A DNA stretch of 64,000 nt. Source: Salticus scenicus. Lineage: Eukaryota; Arthropoda; Arachnida; Araneae; Salticidae. Made by a program: the position numbers and the translations under genes. Where the stretch lies: assembly GCA_963930645.1 (NCBI GenBank), contig CAWVNO010001142.1:1-64000 (forward strand), read 5' to 3'. The notes beneath the pieces are model-generated. The model made no database searches. It was not told the DNA's origin and saw only the letters and a program-made list of their open reading frames with translations. This document shows, piece after piece, positions 10,531-20,738 of the stretch (position 1 is its first letter; each line of letters begins with the position of its first letter).

Positions 10531-10797
10531 AGATCTCCGCTAGCTTCGCTAGTGCTTGCATTGCTCTTAAGCCTCTTTGAGAGAGACTTGCTTCAAGTGT
10601 TATTGGTATACAGTTTGTACTGTGGATTTGCTATTGACAGCTGTTGTTTAAGCTGTGTTTACTGTTTGAATTGAAGCTGATACTTGGTTTATAGACCTGT
10701 ATTTTTCTGGAACTTTCTGTGAATAAATTACTGAATTTTTGTACGTTTGGCCTTTCATTCTCAGACAACTCACGAACCCCCAAGTACGCAACATTTC

Positions 10798-10815
10798 TGG
10801 TGTCAGAAGTGGGAT
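10798..10815 (+). other. Primer binding site
   Basis: TGGTGTCAGAAGTGGGA begins four bases after the 5' LTR, as expected for the complement of a tRNA 3' end (CCA). I cannot name the tRNA. Confidence 0.65.
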
Positions 10816-10824
10816 TGTCTGTGA

Positions 10825-12312
10825 ATGGTGATAACGAGGGCTATGGAGCAAGAGATGAAAAAACTTCTAGAAGCCTTAGCTACCCAGATAAATGAAATGA
10901 AAGCCGGACAGGAAAAGATGGAAACCGGATTGATAGAGAAAATGGAAACAGGACAGGAAAAGATGGAAGCATCGCAAAGAGAGATGAAAGAAAGTATGGA
11001 AGCATCGCAGAGAGAGATGAAAGATAGCCTGAGTCAAGAGATGAAAGAAATGAAGGTAGCACAAGAGGAAATGAAAGCAGTTCAGGAAAAGATGGAAGCC
11101 AGTTTGACCGAAGAAATTAAAGCTAATCAAGATGAGATGAAGAGAGAGCTTTCAACGGCGAAAGAATCAATTGAGAGTAAATTAACGGTGATGGAAAATA
11201 GAATGGATGGAATAGAAGATAAAGTTATAAAGATAGAAGAAAGTTTTGAAGAGAAAGTTATAAAGATAGAAGAAAATTTTGAAGAGAAAGTTTTGAAAGT
11301 GGAAAAGAATTTTGAAGAGAGATTTATGAAGATAGAAGAGAATTTTGAGGAGAAATTTAAAGAAAACTTTGATCAGGAGCTGAAAGGAAAGGTTTCAGAG
11401 ATAGAAAGCAAGTTTAAGAGAATGGAGGAAGATCTTGAGAGGAAAATGAGAGAAGAGTGGAGCGGAGAGGTAATAGGGAATGATTTGCAGAGCAAGATTC
11501 GGAATCTCGAAGAAAAGTTAGAATCCAAGCCCCAGGAAACTGAAAGGAAAGAGAGAAGAAACCAGAATCACGAATTTATTAAGCTATCTACCTACGACGG
11601 CAGTTCCTCCTGGCATGTATATAAGACGCAGTTTTCCATCGTAGCTGAAGCTAACGGCTGGGACTCTACCGCCAAGTCGGTCCACTTAGCAGCAGCATTA
11701 CGGGGAGATGCAGCCGAGATCCTGAGAAATGTTTCTAAAGAAGAAAGGAACGACTTCGAGGCCTTGACTAGAGCACTGGAGCTACGGTTCGGAGAGAAGT
11801 GTTCTAAGGACTATAGTCGCCTCCAGCTAAAGTCCCGTTACCAGAAAACGGGCGAAAGTTTGCAAGAGCTGACAGCGGACATTCAGAGATTGTCACACCT
11901 AGCATTCTCAGACTGTCAAGCTGACACTCGAAACGACTTAGCTCTTCAGTACTTTATCGATGCTGTTCGGGATCCAGAAATTCAAAAAGCGCTGAGACTC
12001 TCCAACATCAGAGACGTAGAATCAGCTTTAGGCTATGCACTTAGGATAGAGGCAGCCCAACAAGCCTCCCGTAAAGATCGCCATACCATAAGAGCAGTCT
12101 CATTAAATGATACGCCTGCTGATGAGAATGAAATGAAGAGAAGTTTCGCAGAGATCTTAAAGAGATTGCGCAGCCTGGAAAATAATATAGAAAAAAAGGA
12201 TCGGAAGATAAAGTGCTGGGGCTGTGGAGGGGATGGTCATGTGAAGAGAAACTGCCCCGTACGACCAACTATAGGAAATCACCCGGCTTCACCATCACTG
12301 CAGGGAAACTAA
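10825..12312 (+). CDS. gag: Gag polyprotein of the Ty3-type element
   Basis: 495 residues forming the structural and nucleic-acid-binding protein of the particle. Residues 1 to about 240 are rich in Glu, Lys and Met and look like a long coiled coil. They include four to five near-repeats of 11 residues (VIKIEENFEEK type, about 132-185). Residues about 250-430 resemble the retrotransposon capsid region. A CCHC zinc knuckle follows with C464, C467, H472 and C477. The opening ATG is 31 bases past the LTR. The stop at 12310-12312 directly follows a slippery heptamer, so pol is made by frameshifting. The extended coiled coil is unusual for Gag. Confidence 0.92.
   Translation: MVITRAMEQEMKKLLEALATQINEMKAGQEKMETGLIEKMETGQEKMEASQREMKESMEASQREMKDSLSQEMKEMKVAQEEMKAVQEKMEASLTEEIKANQDEMKRELSTAKESIESKLTVMENRMDGIEDKVIKIEESFEEKVIKIEENFEEKVLKVEKNFEERFMKIEENFEEKFKENFDQELKGKVSEIESKFKRMEEDLERKMREEWSGEVIGNDLQSKIRNLEEKLESKPQETERKERRNQNHEFIKLSTYDGSSSWHVYKTQFSIVAEANGWDSTAKSVHLAAALRGDAAEILRNVSKEERNDFEALTRALELRFGEKCSKDYSRLQLKSRYQKTGESLQELTADIQRLSHLAFSDCQADTRNDLALQYFIDAVRDPEIQKALRLSNIRDVESALGYALRIEAAQQASRKDRHTIRAVSLNDTPADENEMKRSFAEILKRLRSLENNIEKKDRKIKCWGCGGDGHVKRNCPVRPTIGNHPASPSLQGN
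12303..12309 (+). promoter_or_regulatory. -1 ribosomal frameshift site (GGGAAAC)
   Basis: The heptamer reads G GGA AAC in the gag frame and is followed at once by the gag stop TAA. It matches the X XXY YYZ rule exactly. Slipping back one base enters the pol frame, which is open from 12213. GC-rich sequence downstream (12313-12345) could form a stimulatory structure; I did not fold it. Confidence 0.8.
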
Positions 12313-15300
12313 GAGGAGGCCATCTCGCGGGGCGGAGGTTGCCTAAAATTAAAGAGCCCCAATTTACAGTATTTCATGTTTCATCGATGAGTGGCGGCGA
12401 TAATGGACTTCACGTCTATGGCCAAGTCAACAACGCCACCTGCCGGATGATTCTGGACACGGGAGCCAACGTGACCATCATTAGAACGGATTTGGCTCAA
12501 GAACTCAAAGAGAAGATCATATGGACGCCGCCCTGTGTTAGACTCCAGACTGTGACCGGAGACGAAATCAAAATATATGGAAAAATGAACTTGACCATCA
12601 CTTTTGGGAATGCCAGTTACCATCATATGGCATATGTGGCTGATATAAGAGATCCTTTAATCATTGGAATTGATTTCCTGAGAAAATTTAATTTTCAGTT
12701 GGACTTCAAGAATAATGAACTGCATTCGAGTTCGGAAGACATCGCTGTGTTCAACACTGAAAATCAAGACATTCAGACAATCTGCCAGATAACAGCCAAG
12801 TCTGAAATCTCCATCCCCCCACACACAGAGACAATAGTTTCAGGAACACCACCTACAAAGCAATACTTCCGCTATGGACTGATTGAATACCCGAATACCG
12901 ACAATAGCCCAAGAGGAGTTCTGGTAGCTTCATCTCTAGTTGATCTCTCAAAGAGTACTATTCCTGTGCGAGTCGCAAACATCAGCGATAAGGTCCGGAC
13001 AGTGAAGAAGGATGAGGTGTTGGCAACCTGCACTCCTGTCACATGCATCAACCGCCCCACGCAATCAACCGAATCCAAGTCTTCTGAGCAATTAACAACG
13101 GAACTACTCAAGAATGCAGAGTTAGGAAAAGAACAGAGATGTGCTGCGGAGAAGCTACTCCAAGAATTTAAAGACCTTTTTTCTCGAACACCTGAAGACG
13201 TCGGGAGAACGAACATCACCCAGCACAGAATTGATACAGGAAATCATCCTCCAATCAAACAACATCCAAGAAGACTTCCATTTGCTAAACAGGAAGAGGT
13301 CACTGAACTTCTAAGTGAAATGCAGCACAATGATGTCATCGAGCCATCAACGAGTCCTTGGGCCTCTCCCATAGTACTGGTGCGAAAAAAGGATGGTTCA
13401 ACAAGATTTTGTGTGGATTATCGTCGTTTGAATGACATCACGAAGAAAGACAGTTACCCTCTTCCCAGAATTGACGACACCTTAGACACACTTGCTGGCA
13501 ATAAATGGTTCTCGACGTTGGATCTGAAGAGCGGTTACTGGCAAGTAGAATTACATCCTGATGATCGTGAGAAGACTGCATTCACCACGGGACAAGGACT
13601 GTGGCAATTTAAAGTTATGCCATTCGGATTATGTAATGCACCTGCCACCTTCGAACGCCTGATGGAGACAGTGCTAAAAGGACTTTCCTATGAAGCCTGT
13701 CTGGTGTATTTGGATGATATTATCATTGTGGGGCGCACCTTTGAAGACCATCTACGAAACATCCGAAAGGTGCTGGAGAAACTCAGAATGGCTAACCTCA
13801 AATTGAATCCAGGCAAGTGTAACTTGTTCCGTCGTGAAGTGAGCTACCTCGGCCATATCATCTCTGCCGAAGGTGTGAGAACTGATCCTGAGAAGATCTC
13901 TGCAGTCGAGAACTGGAGTCGCCCTGAAAATGTACACCAACTACGAAGTTTCCTGGGGTTATGCACTTACTACAGGAAGTTTGTCAAGGGTTTCTCAAAT
14001 ATTGCCAGACCACTGCACAAGCTGACGGAAGCCAAACAGAAGTTCCTGTGGACAGATGAATGTGAAAAAGCGTTCAAGCGACTTAAAGAGGCCTTAACAT
14101 CATCGCCTATCTTGACATATCCACAGCCCGACAGACAGTTCATACTTGATACAGATGCCAGCCATGAGAGTGTCGGTGCTGTTCTGTCGCAGGAAATTGA
14201 TGGTCAAGAACATGTCATTGCCTATTGGAGTAAATGCCTGTCTAAACCGGAGCGAAATTACTGTACCACCAGGAAAGAGCTACTCGCCATCGTAAAAGCC
14301 ATAGAACATTCCCATCATTACCTCTATGGCAGAAGATTCCTGCTCCGGACTGACCATGCATCTTTAACGTGGTTGCTCCAGTTCAAGAACCCGGAAGGAC
14401 AGATTGCCAGGTGGATACAACGCCTCCAGGAATATGACTTCGAGATACGTCATCGTAAAGGGACTCTACATGGTAATGCAGATGCCTTGTCACGGAAGCC
14501 CTGCTCGGAAAGCTGCAAGTATTGCTCTAGAGCCGAACAGAAATACCTGCCGATAAATCCGGTTGCCTGCCAAGTTACTGTCTCAACACCATCAGATCAA
14601 GATCCCGATCCATGGAGTGACGAAGAACTTAGAAAATCCCAGTTGGAAGATCCTGACATAAAGCCAATATTACAGCTGAAGGAGACGACCAGCAACAGAC
14701 CTACCTGGCAGGGCATTTCCAGATTTAGTCCCATTACGAAAAGTTATTGGGCACTTTGGGACTCTCTTCATATCAGAAACGGCGTATTATGCAGAAAGTG
14801 GGAATCTGATGATGGGAAAAGCTTCAGATGGCAGATTTTATTACCAAGATCAAAAATTCCAGTTGTTTTAGAACAACTGCATAGTAGCTCTACCGGAGGC
14901 CATTTTGGGGTAATGAAGACTCTGCAGAAAGTTCGGGAACGCTTCTACTGGTGCAAGGCAAAGGAGGATGTGGAGAAATGGTGTAAATCCTGTGATGCTT
15001 GTGCGGCACGTAAAGGCCCGCAGAAACGAAGTCGAGGGAGACTGCAACGGTATAACGTGGGAGCACCATTTGAACGAATTGCAATCGACATCTTGGGTCC
15101 TTTGCCACGGACCTCCAGTGGAAATAAATACATCCTCGTCGTGATGGACTATTTCACCAAGTGGCCTGAGGCATATCCCATTCCCAATCAAGAGGCATGC
15201 ACAGTCGCAGAGGTCGTAGTGCAGCAATGGGTGTCAAGGTACGGCACGCCCCTACAACTTCATACCGACCAAGGTAGGAACTTTACCTCTGATGTTTTCA

Positions 15301-15908
15301 AAGGACTGTGTCAACTACTTGGCATAGACAAAACCCGGACAACACCTTTACATCCCCAGTCGGACGGCATGGTCGAGAGGTTCAATCGTACCATCCTGAA
15401 TAACCTCTCTCTTCTAGTATCAAGGAACCAGCAAGATTGGGACTTGAAGTTGCCATTGTTCCTGCTGGCTTATCGAAGTGCTGTCCATGAAACCACCGGC
15501 TACACTCCAGCCCAGATGCTGTTTGGACGTGAACTTCGTCTCCCTTGTGATCTCCTGTTTGGTTGTCCACCCGATGCGCCTTCATCGCCCGAGGAGTACA
15601 TCCAAGATCTCCAGGCACGATTTGAGGACGTTCACAACTTTGCTCGGGAGCGAATTCACATTGCATCGGAGAAAATGAAGACAAGGTACGATCTAAAGGC
15701 TACGCAACATGAGTTTCAGGAAGGAGAGAAGGTCTGGTTGTGGAATCCTGTTCGACGCAAAGGACTCTCTCCCAAGCTACAGTGCAACTGGGACGGACCA
15801 TACACAGTCTTAAAAAGGCTGAATGATGTAGTGGTGCGGATCACTAAAACACCTTCATCAAAACCGAAGGTGGTGCACTATAATAGGCTAGCCAAGTACC
15901 ACAAGTAA
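12309..15908 (+). CDS. pol: Pol polyprotein: protease, reverse transcriptase, RNase H, integrase
   Basis: An uninterrupted frame of about 1200 codons past the frameshift site. The aspartic protease has LDTGAN (DTG at 12456-12464). The reverse transcriptase has LDLKSGYWQV and YLDD at 13707-13718. RNase H has TDAS near 14151 and RTDHASL. The integrase has an HHCC zinc site (about 14880-15000) and catalytic Asp at 15087, Asp at 15267 and Glu at 15375; the last two are 35 residues apart, a DD35E arrangement. A GPYTVLKRL module (GPY/F type) lies near the C terminus. Every catalytic residue I looked for is present. With identical LTRs, the element could be active. Confidence 0.95.
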   Translation, partial: LRGGHLAGRRLPKIKEPQFTVFHVSSMSGGDNGLHVYGQVNNATCRMILDTGANVTIIRTDLAQELKEKIIWTPPCVRLQTVTGDEIKIYGKMNLTITFGNASYHHMAYVADIRDPLIIGIDFLRKFNFQLDFKNNELHSSSEDIAVFNTENQDIQTICQITAKSEISIPPHTETIVSGTPPTKQYFRYGLIEYPNTDNSPRGVLVASSLVDLSKSTIPVRVANISDKVRTVKKDEVLATCTPVTCINRPTQSTESKSSEQLTTELLKNAELGKEQRCAAEKLLQEFKDLFSRTPEDVGRTNITQHRIDTGNHPPIKQHPRRLPFAKQEEVTELLSEMQHNDVIEPSTSPWASPIVLVRKKDGSTRFCVDYRRLNDITKKDSYPLPRIDDTLDTLAGNKWFSTLDLKSGYWQVELHPDDREKTAFTTGQGLWQFKVMPFGLCNAPATFERLMETVLKGLSYEACLVYLDDIIIVGRTFEDHLRNIRKVLEKLRMANLKLNPGKCNLFRREVSYLGHIISAEGVRTDPEKISAVENWSRPENVHQLRSFLGLCTYYRKFVKGFSNIARPLHKLTEAKQKFLWTDECEKAFKRLKEALTSSPILTYPQPDRQFILDTDASHESVGAVLSQEIDGQEHVIAYWSKCLSKPERNYCTTRKELLAIVKAIEHSHHYLYGRRFLLRTDHASLTWLLQFKNPEGQIARWIQRLQEYDFEIRHRKGTLHGNADALSRKPCSESCKYCSRAEQKYLPINPVACQVTVSTPSDQDPDPWSDEELRKSQLEDPDIKPILQLKETTSNRPTWQGISRFSPITKSYWALWDSLHIRNGVLCRKWESDDGKSFRWQILLPRSKIPVVLEQLHSSSTGGHFGVMKTLQKVRERFYWCKAKEDVEKWCKSCDACAARKGPQKRSRGRLQRYNVGAPFERIAIDILGPLPRTSSGNKYILVVMDYFTKWPEAYPIPNQEACTVAEVVVQQWVSRYGTPLQLHTDQGRNFTSDVFKGLCQLLGIDKTRTTPLHPQSDGMVERFNRTILNNLSLLVSRNQQDWDLKLPLFLLAYRSAVHETTGYTPAQMLFGRELRLPCDLLFGCPPDAPSSPEEYIQDLQARFEDVHNFARERIHIASEKMKTRYDLKATQHEFQEGEKVWLWNPVRRKGLSPKLQCNWDGPYTVLKRLNDVVVRITKTPSSKPKVVHYNRLAKYHK

Positions 15909-16152
15909 CGGTAAAATTAAAATTAAAAATGTAAATACTTGTAAAATTTGCGCATGCGCACTGTAAATATTTGTTTATAAATATTTGTACATATTTGTGA
16001 ATTTTGTAAATATTTCCCACTTAATTTATATTTCTATGTTATCTTTATGTGCAACTTAGTTTTTGTGTTTTAGATTGTGTAAATTTGTTTAGTGTCGCCT
16101 CTTGACCAAGGGTTGCACTGCCCGGGACGTGCAGTCCTTGGGAGGGGGGCAG
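15909..16152 (+). other. 3' untranslated region with polypurine tract
   Basis: A short region between pol and the 3' LTR without an env frame. GGGAGGGGGG at about 16140-16149 is the likely plus-strand primer, ending three bases before the LTR. Confidence 0.75.
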
Positions 16153-16785
16153 TGTTACGAAATTGTAAATAATTGTGTTTATTTTTGTATAAATTCTTTC
16201 AAAGAGGCTTAGTAAGTTGATAAAGTGCTAATTTTGTGCATTTCTAGTCGTTCTAGCGTTGAAATAGCCTTATTTTCCCTTAAAAACGCATTAAAAAGCC
16301 CCAGTAATGCACGTAATGGATTTGGCGCCAAATTTGGCGACTTTTTCCCACCTTGGCGATTTTTTTGGCGACCTTGGCGAGAAAATCCTTATATGGGATA
16401 TACCAAATATGGAAGCTGTAAGTTGATTGGTTGACCACTTTCTAGAGTTTTCTCGAAAAATCTGGGCTCAATGGAACAGCATATAAGGAGCGCTTCCTCG
16501 CCAAGGCAGTTCAGTTCAGTTCAGATCTCCGCTAGCTTCGCTAGTGCTTGCATTGCTCTTAAGCCTCTTTGAGAGAGACTTGCTTCAAGTGTTATTGGTA
16601 TACAGTTTGTACTGTGGATTTGCTATTGACAGCTGTTGTTTAAGCTGTGTTTACTGTTTGAATTGAAGCTGATACTTGGTTTATAGACCTGTATTTTTCT
16701 GGAACTTTCTGTGAATAAATTACTGAATTTTTGTACGTTTGGCCTTTCATTCTCAGACAACTCACGAACCCCCAAGTACGCAACA
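16153..16785 (+). repeat. 3' LTR
   Basis: 633 bp, apparently identical to 10161-10793, with the same TTGGCG cluster, TATA element and AATAAA. Confidence 0.95.
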
Positions 16786-17450
16786 ATATTTTTGTATTTG
16801 AATATTGTAGGGTTTATACGCATGAAGTTAAATGTACTTTTTAGAGAAACGCACTAAGGCGAGGCTTACTGTTAAAAATACAAATACAGCCAAGATAATA
16901 GATTAACAGTTTTTTTCTTGGATATTTAAATACTTTTGTAAATTTTTTACCGCGAATTTTCCATTTTAATCTTGTTCATATTTTTGTATTTAATTATTGA
17001 ATAGTTTATAAATCTAAAATTATTTGAATTTTATCGCATGAAGTAACATAATAAACTATTTTATTTTTTTTAAATGTTTTTATACTGAATATCTTTATAT
17101 TGAATCAAATGTTGCGCATTTGGTGTTTTAAAGTTTTTTTTAGCGTAGAAAATCTGTTATCGAAAGAAAATGCGTATTACTGTTTATATCCGATTAATTC
17201 CAACCACGGCGTAAAATTCACATTTATTAGGGAAATATACTTAATTCTTTGTCGTCGGGGTATTTTCCTATTTTGAACAGTAAGCCCCGCCTTTTGGCAT
17301 TCCTCTAAAGGCCGGTTTCCACTGGAGTTGGAGCTTCCAGATTCAAAAAACCATTAATCACGCTCCCGACACATAGAGCCAAATATCTTGTCATCAGTTG
17401 TAACCTTTTTTTCATCAGATTGCGCAGTTACTTCAAAGGAAAGCATGCAA
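16786..17450. other. AT-rich flank with an old tandem repeat
   Basis: No gene. 16840-17010 is a diverged repeat of 10020-10160: an AAGGCG.GGCTTACT block, then CATATTTTTGTATTT. A third, inverted copy of the GGCGGGGCTTACTGTTCA block lies at about 17265-17300. The Ty3-type element therefore landed in one unit of an ancient repeat. Confidence 0.5.
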
Positions 17451-18355
17451 AATTGTTTTTTGAAATATAACTAAAAAAGAGTGATTAAAATTTCTTATTA
17501 ATTATTTAATTGACGAAAGTTCGTTAAAAAAATACTTTTCGCAATAAAGATTTTTTAATTGTGATTAAATAGTATCCATTTTAAACTGTATATATTCTTT
17601 TACGTTATAAATAGGATAATATCTTAACACAAAAAGTTCGACTTCATTTACCAATGCTGACACCCCAATGTTTTGGGAAAGGAGGTGACCATTCCTTCGA
17701 GCATTTTCTTAGAATCGAAGAGGGATGCTATTGTAACTTCTCAGAAGAAAGAGGAGGAAAATTTCCAGATTTCTCGCTACCTTTAGTCGTGTTTAAATTT
17801 GGTTATTGTTAGACGTTTTAAAAATATAAATTCATTTCTTTCTATCTTTAGAATAATCTTATTGATTATTTGATATACAATATGGGGATATAATAACTTT
17901 TAATAATAGACATTTTCAGTAGATTTTTATAAATCGCTACAAAAAATTCATTACAACTGCAGAAAATCAAAAGTTTTTAGGTATAAATTGGTACTTTTTC
18001 GAATAATCCTTCACATATTAGACTAATGATCACTTACTTCAATGTATTTTTTATCTATAGTTTAACCATTTTTACTGTAACTCCCTTACATTTCTTTAGT
18101 GTAAACCCGTGAAATTTTACCAATAAATTCAGAAATAGGGTCGTAAAAATAAGAATTTGGCATGATTTTAAATAAATTTTAGGATATATCTACAAAAATT
18201 TTAGAGTATTTGGCGATAATTCAGATTTGGTGAGAAACACCTAGTATTAATTCCGAGTGAAGAAAAATTTTATTACTTGTCAAATTTATTTTGAGAAGTG
18301 AGGTTGCTTATTTTATAATCTGAATTCGGTACTACATAATAATTATTTTTTCAAG

Positions 18356-18805
18356 ATGGATGTCAGAACAGATATCATTTTGTTAAACGCATTTACTCAT
18401 ATATTCAATAGATCACACCTTCGCAATTCAGAAATAGAAATTATTAACCAGCTTAAATTTCGAATGAATGAATTTATCAATTCCGAAATTAGCAATCAAC
18501 TTTATGAAAATGTTGATATGTTATCTGAGGAAAATTTTTACACTTGTTTAGATATTGTCTTAAAAGAAATGATAAAAAATGGAATTAATTGGGACAAAGT
18601 TGTAATTTACTTAATATTTTCAAGTGAGGTTATGGCGAAGCGCTTTAAGAGATCTGGGGACTTTATCATACCTTGGATAAGATTTTTTAATATCTTCCAG
18701 AAGTATTTAGGTAATTGGATTATTGATCATCAAGAATGTATGAAAGCCAATGAAGTAAAGAAATCTCTTTTTCAAAGAATGTGGTGTTTTATCACTCGAT
18801 CATAA
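18356..18805 (+). CDS. Bcl-2-like apoptosis regulator, intronless
   Basis: 149 residues. Residues 71-92 (EMIKNGINWDKVVIYLIF...) fit the BH1 region of Bcl-2 proteins, where ELxRDGVNWGR is usual; here NWGR is replaced by NWDK. Residues 118-132 (GNWIIDHQECMK) fit BH2, normally TWIQDNGGW, preceded by a helix with PWIRFFNIF. Residues 33-55 could be the BH3/alpha-2 region. The C terminus has no clear membrane anchor. Animal Bcl-2 genes usually have an intron within BH2, but this one is a single exon, as in viral or retrocopied versions. By family it would bind BH3 ligands at mitochondria; pro- or anti-death activity cannot be told. A near-identical broken copy lies in the opposite arm. This is a motif-based call, not a database hit. 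Confidence 0.72.
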   Translation: MDVRTDIILLNAFTHIFNRSHLRNSEIEIINQLKFRMNEFINSEISNQLYENVDMLSEENFYTCLDIVLKEMIKNGINWDKVVIYLIFSSEVMAKRFKRSGDFIIPWIRFFNIFQKYLGNWIIDHQECMKANEVKKSLFQRMWCFITRS

Positions 18806-20700
18806 TATGAAAATTGTAAAAATATTATCTGCTATGTTGAATTACGTTCAGTTCAATCTGTATAAGAACAATGTTCAAGAAAAATGTATGTAATGTGAAA
18901 TTAAAAGTAAATAAAAAACTTTCAATGGAAATTTTGTTTAAGAAAAAATTATTTGAAGTAAAATTCATCTTTAAAAATAAATAAACAAATAAATAAAAAT
19001 AAAAATGAGTTGATCAATGTAAAAAACTGAAAAAATTCGCTGTTTGAAAAGAAGTCTTAATAAGTTTAAGAAAATATCGTAACATGTATTATATTTTGTC
19101 TAAGAGAGTGAATCTATCATTTTTCAGAAGTTACTTTACTGCAAAAAATAACTAATGTCAAAAATTTCTCTACCTTAAACAGTTATACTTCAGATATAAC
19201 TTTTTGGGATCTTCTTATCACTGTCATCGAACATACATGTATAAACATTCACGCATAAATTCTTACATGTATACTTAAAAATTTTTACAAAGTTGTATTC
19301 AATTATAAATTTTCTTTAAATTTCCTTATACTCGTTAAAATATTGTATGTCTTTTATTTAAAGCTTTATGTTTCCTAGAAATCTCCCAATATTCTTAAAA
19401 TAATATAAGTTTTCGAACATAGTGATAATTAGAAATTGCCATTTTTTAATTTTTTTTCGTGATCTGGAATCGAACCTGACACATCCCTAATGACAGCGTT
19501 TGAATTTTTTTGTAATTCATTCCCAACATTATTTATTTTAAGCTATATTTCCTAAGAATTATTCAACAATCTATGTCAAATAAAGACTTCCCAACTACAT
19601 TTTTTACTACTTTTCACTACATTCTACAACTTTAACATAGTGGTATATAAAATATAATTTGATGTTTAGGGAGAAAATTTTTACTTCAAAGTGTATAAAA
19701 ACGACAAAGTTATTTTACAGATCATTGATTTAATACACAAAGTAAAATAATACAAGACAGAAATTGTGGGTAGACATAAGTACTTTTTGTTATATTATAC
19801 ATTTGTGACGTAGTGGTAAGGGGGAATTTACGTCACAGGGGTTATGACGTCGGCTACAGGTTTTAGTGTCTCCTCAAGCTTGTTCAACTATGTCTAAACT
19901 TGAAAGTATATATATACTTTTTGTTATTACTTTACATATGGTTTTTCATATCTTTTAAGTTTTATCTATAAATTTTCTAACTTAATGTTTTATGTTAGCA
20001 ATTCTGCTAAAAACAATTAATTTTTTCTAAGTGATGTGACATGAGGAAAGCATTTGACAAAAATGTTTAAAAAAAATTTGTGAAATTTCACAAACTTCTA
20101 AAATTAAGCTTTCACAACTCTTATAAAATATTTTCTGTATTCTAAAAATAAAAAAAGTTAAAATACAATCGTGAAAGTATCTATATATAAAAGAATTACT
20201 CTAAAATTATTTTTACACTCTTTAGAATAGAGATTGTGATTTTAGTTAAAGTACAAAACACTTTGATGATGCATATTCAAAGTAAGATTCAAACGTGATA
20301 CTTAGGAAAATACTAACTTCATAATCATATCTAAAATTTTTGTAAGTTAGTTTTTCATTAAAATTGTTAATATGATAAATTCATTTAAGATTTTTCACAA
20401 GTACTTTACAACTGAGTGGTAAAACAATTTTGCAAGTTTTTTCTTCTTCGATGTAAGTTTGATAGTTTATAAAACTACTATCATGTATAATTTTTACTTA
20501 GTGTTTAAATATTATACTCAATCAATTCTACTACAGTAATGAAAAAGTATATCACTAATGCACAAGTGAACTTTTTACATGTTTTTATTTTAAAAAGATG
20601 ACACTTAAGTTTGTATTCTAATAAAAAATATTATATAAAAGGTGATTTTGTAATAAAAATTAAAACAAACTATTTTCATTGAAATCTTTTTATTTGAAAT
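18806..20700. other. AT-rich arm and centre without a gene
   Basis: Non-coding. The left arm ends at 19642. A B-box-like GGTTCGATTCC on the minus strand near 19460-19485 recurs in the other arm near 23405-23420, without an A box or a complete tRNA fold. From 19643 to 20700 the sequence is single-copy in this window, with nothing recognisable. Confidence 0.6.
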
Positions 20701-20738
20701 TCATTCACAATAATACAAGACAATAAATTCACACAAAT

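Larger units (their letters stand above)
10161..10793 (+). repeat. 5' LTR
   Basis: Begins TGTTACGAAATTG and ends AAGTACGCAACA. It contains the promoter and the polyadenylation signal AATAAA at 10722-10727. Confidence 0.95.
10161..16785 (+). mobile_element. Complete Ty3-type LTR retrotransposon
   Basis: The element has two 633 bp LTRs (TGTTACG...CAACA), a primer binding site, gag, a frameshift site, pol, and a polypurine tract, in that order. I found no difference between the LTRs by eye, so the insertion is very young. Domain order protease, reverse transcriptase, RNase H, integrase places it in the Ty3 group. No envelope frame follows pol. The flanks read CCATAG before and ATATTT after, which fits at best a 4 bp duplication with one mismatch. 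Removing the element restores a sequence resembling 16940-17010. Confidence 0.95.

Noticed and set aside
15909..16152. Search for an envelope gene after pol
   Set aside because: Only 244 bases remain before the 3' LTR, with no suitable frame.
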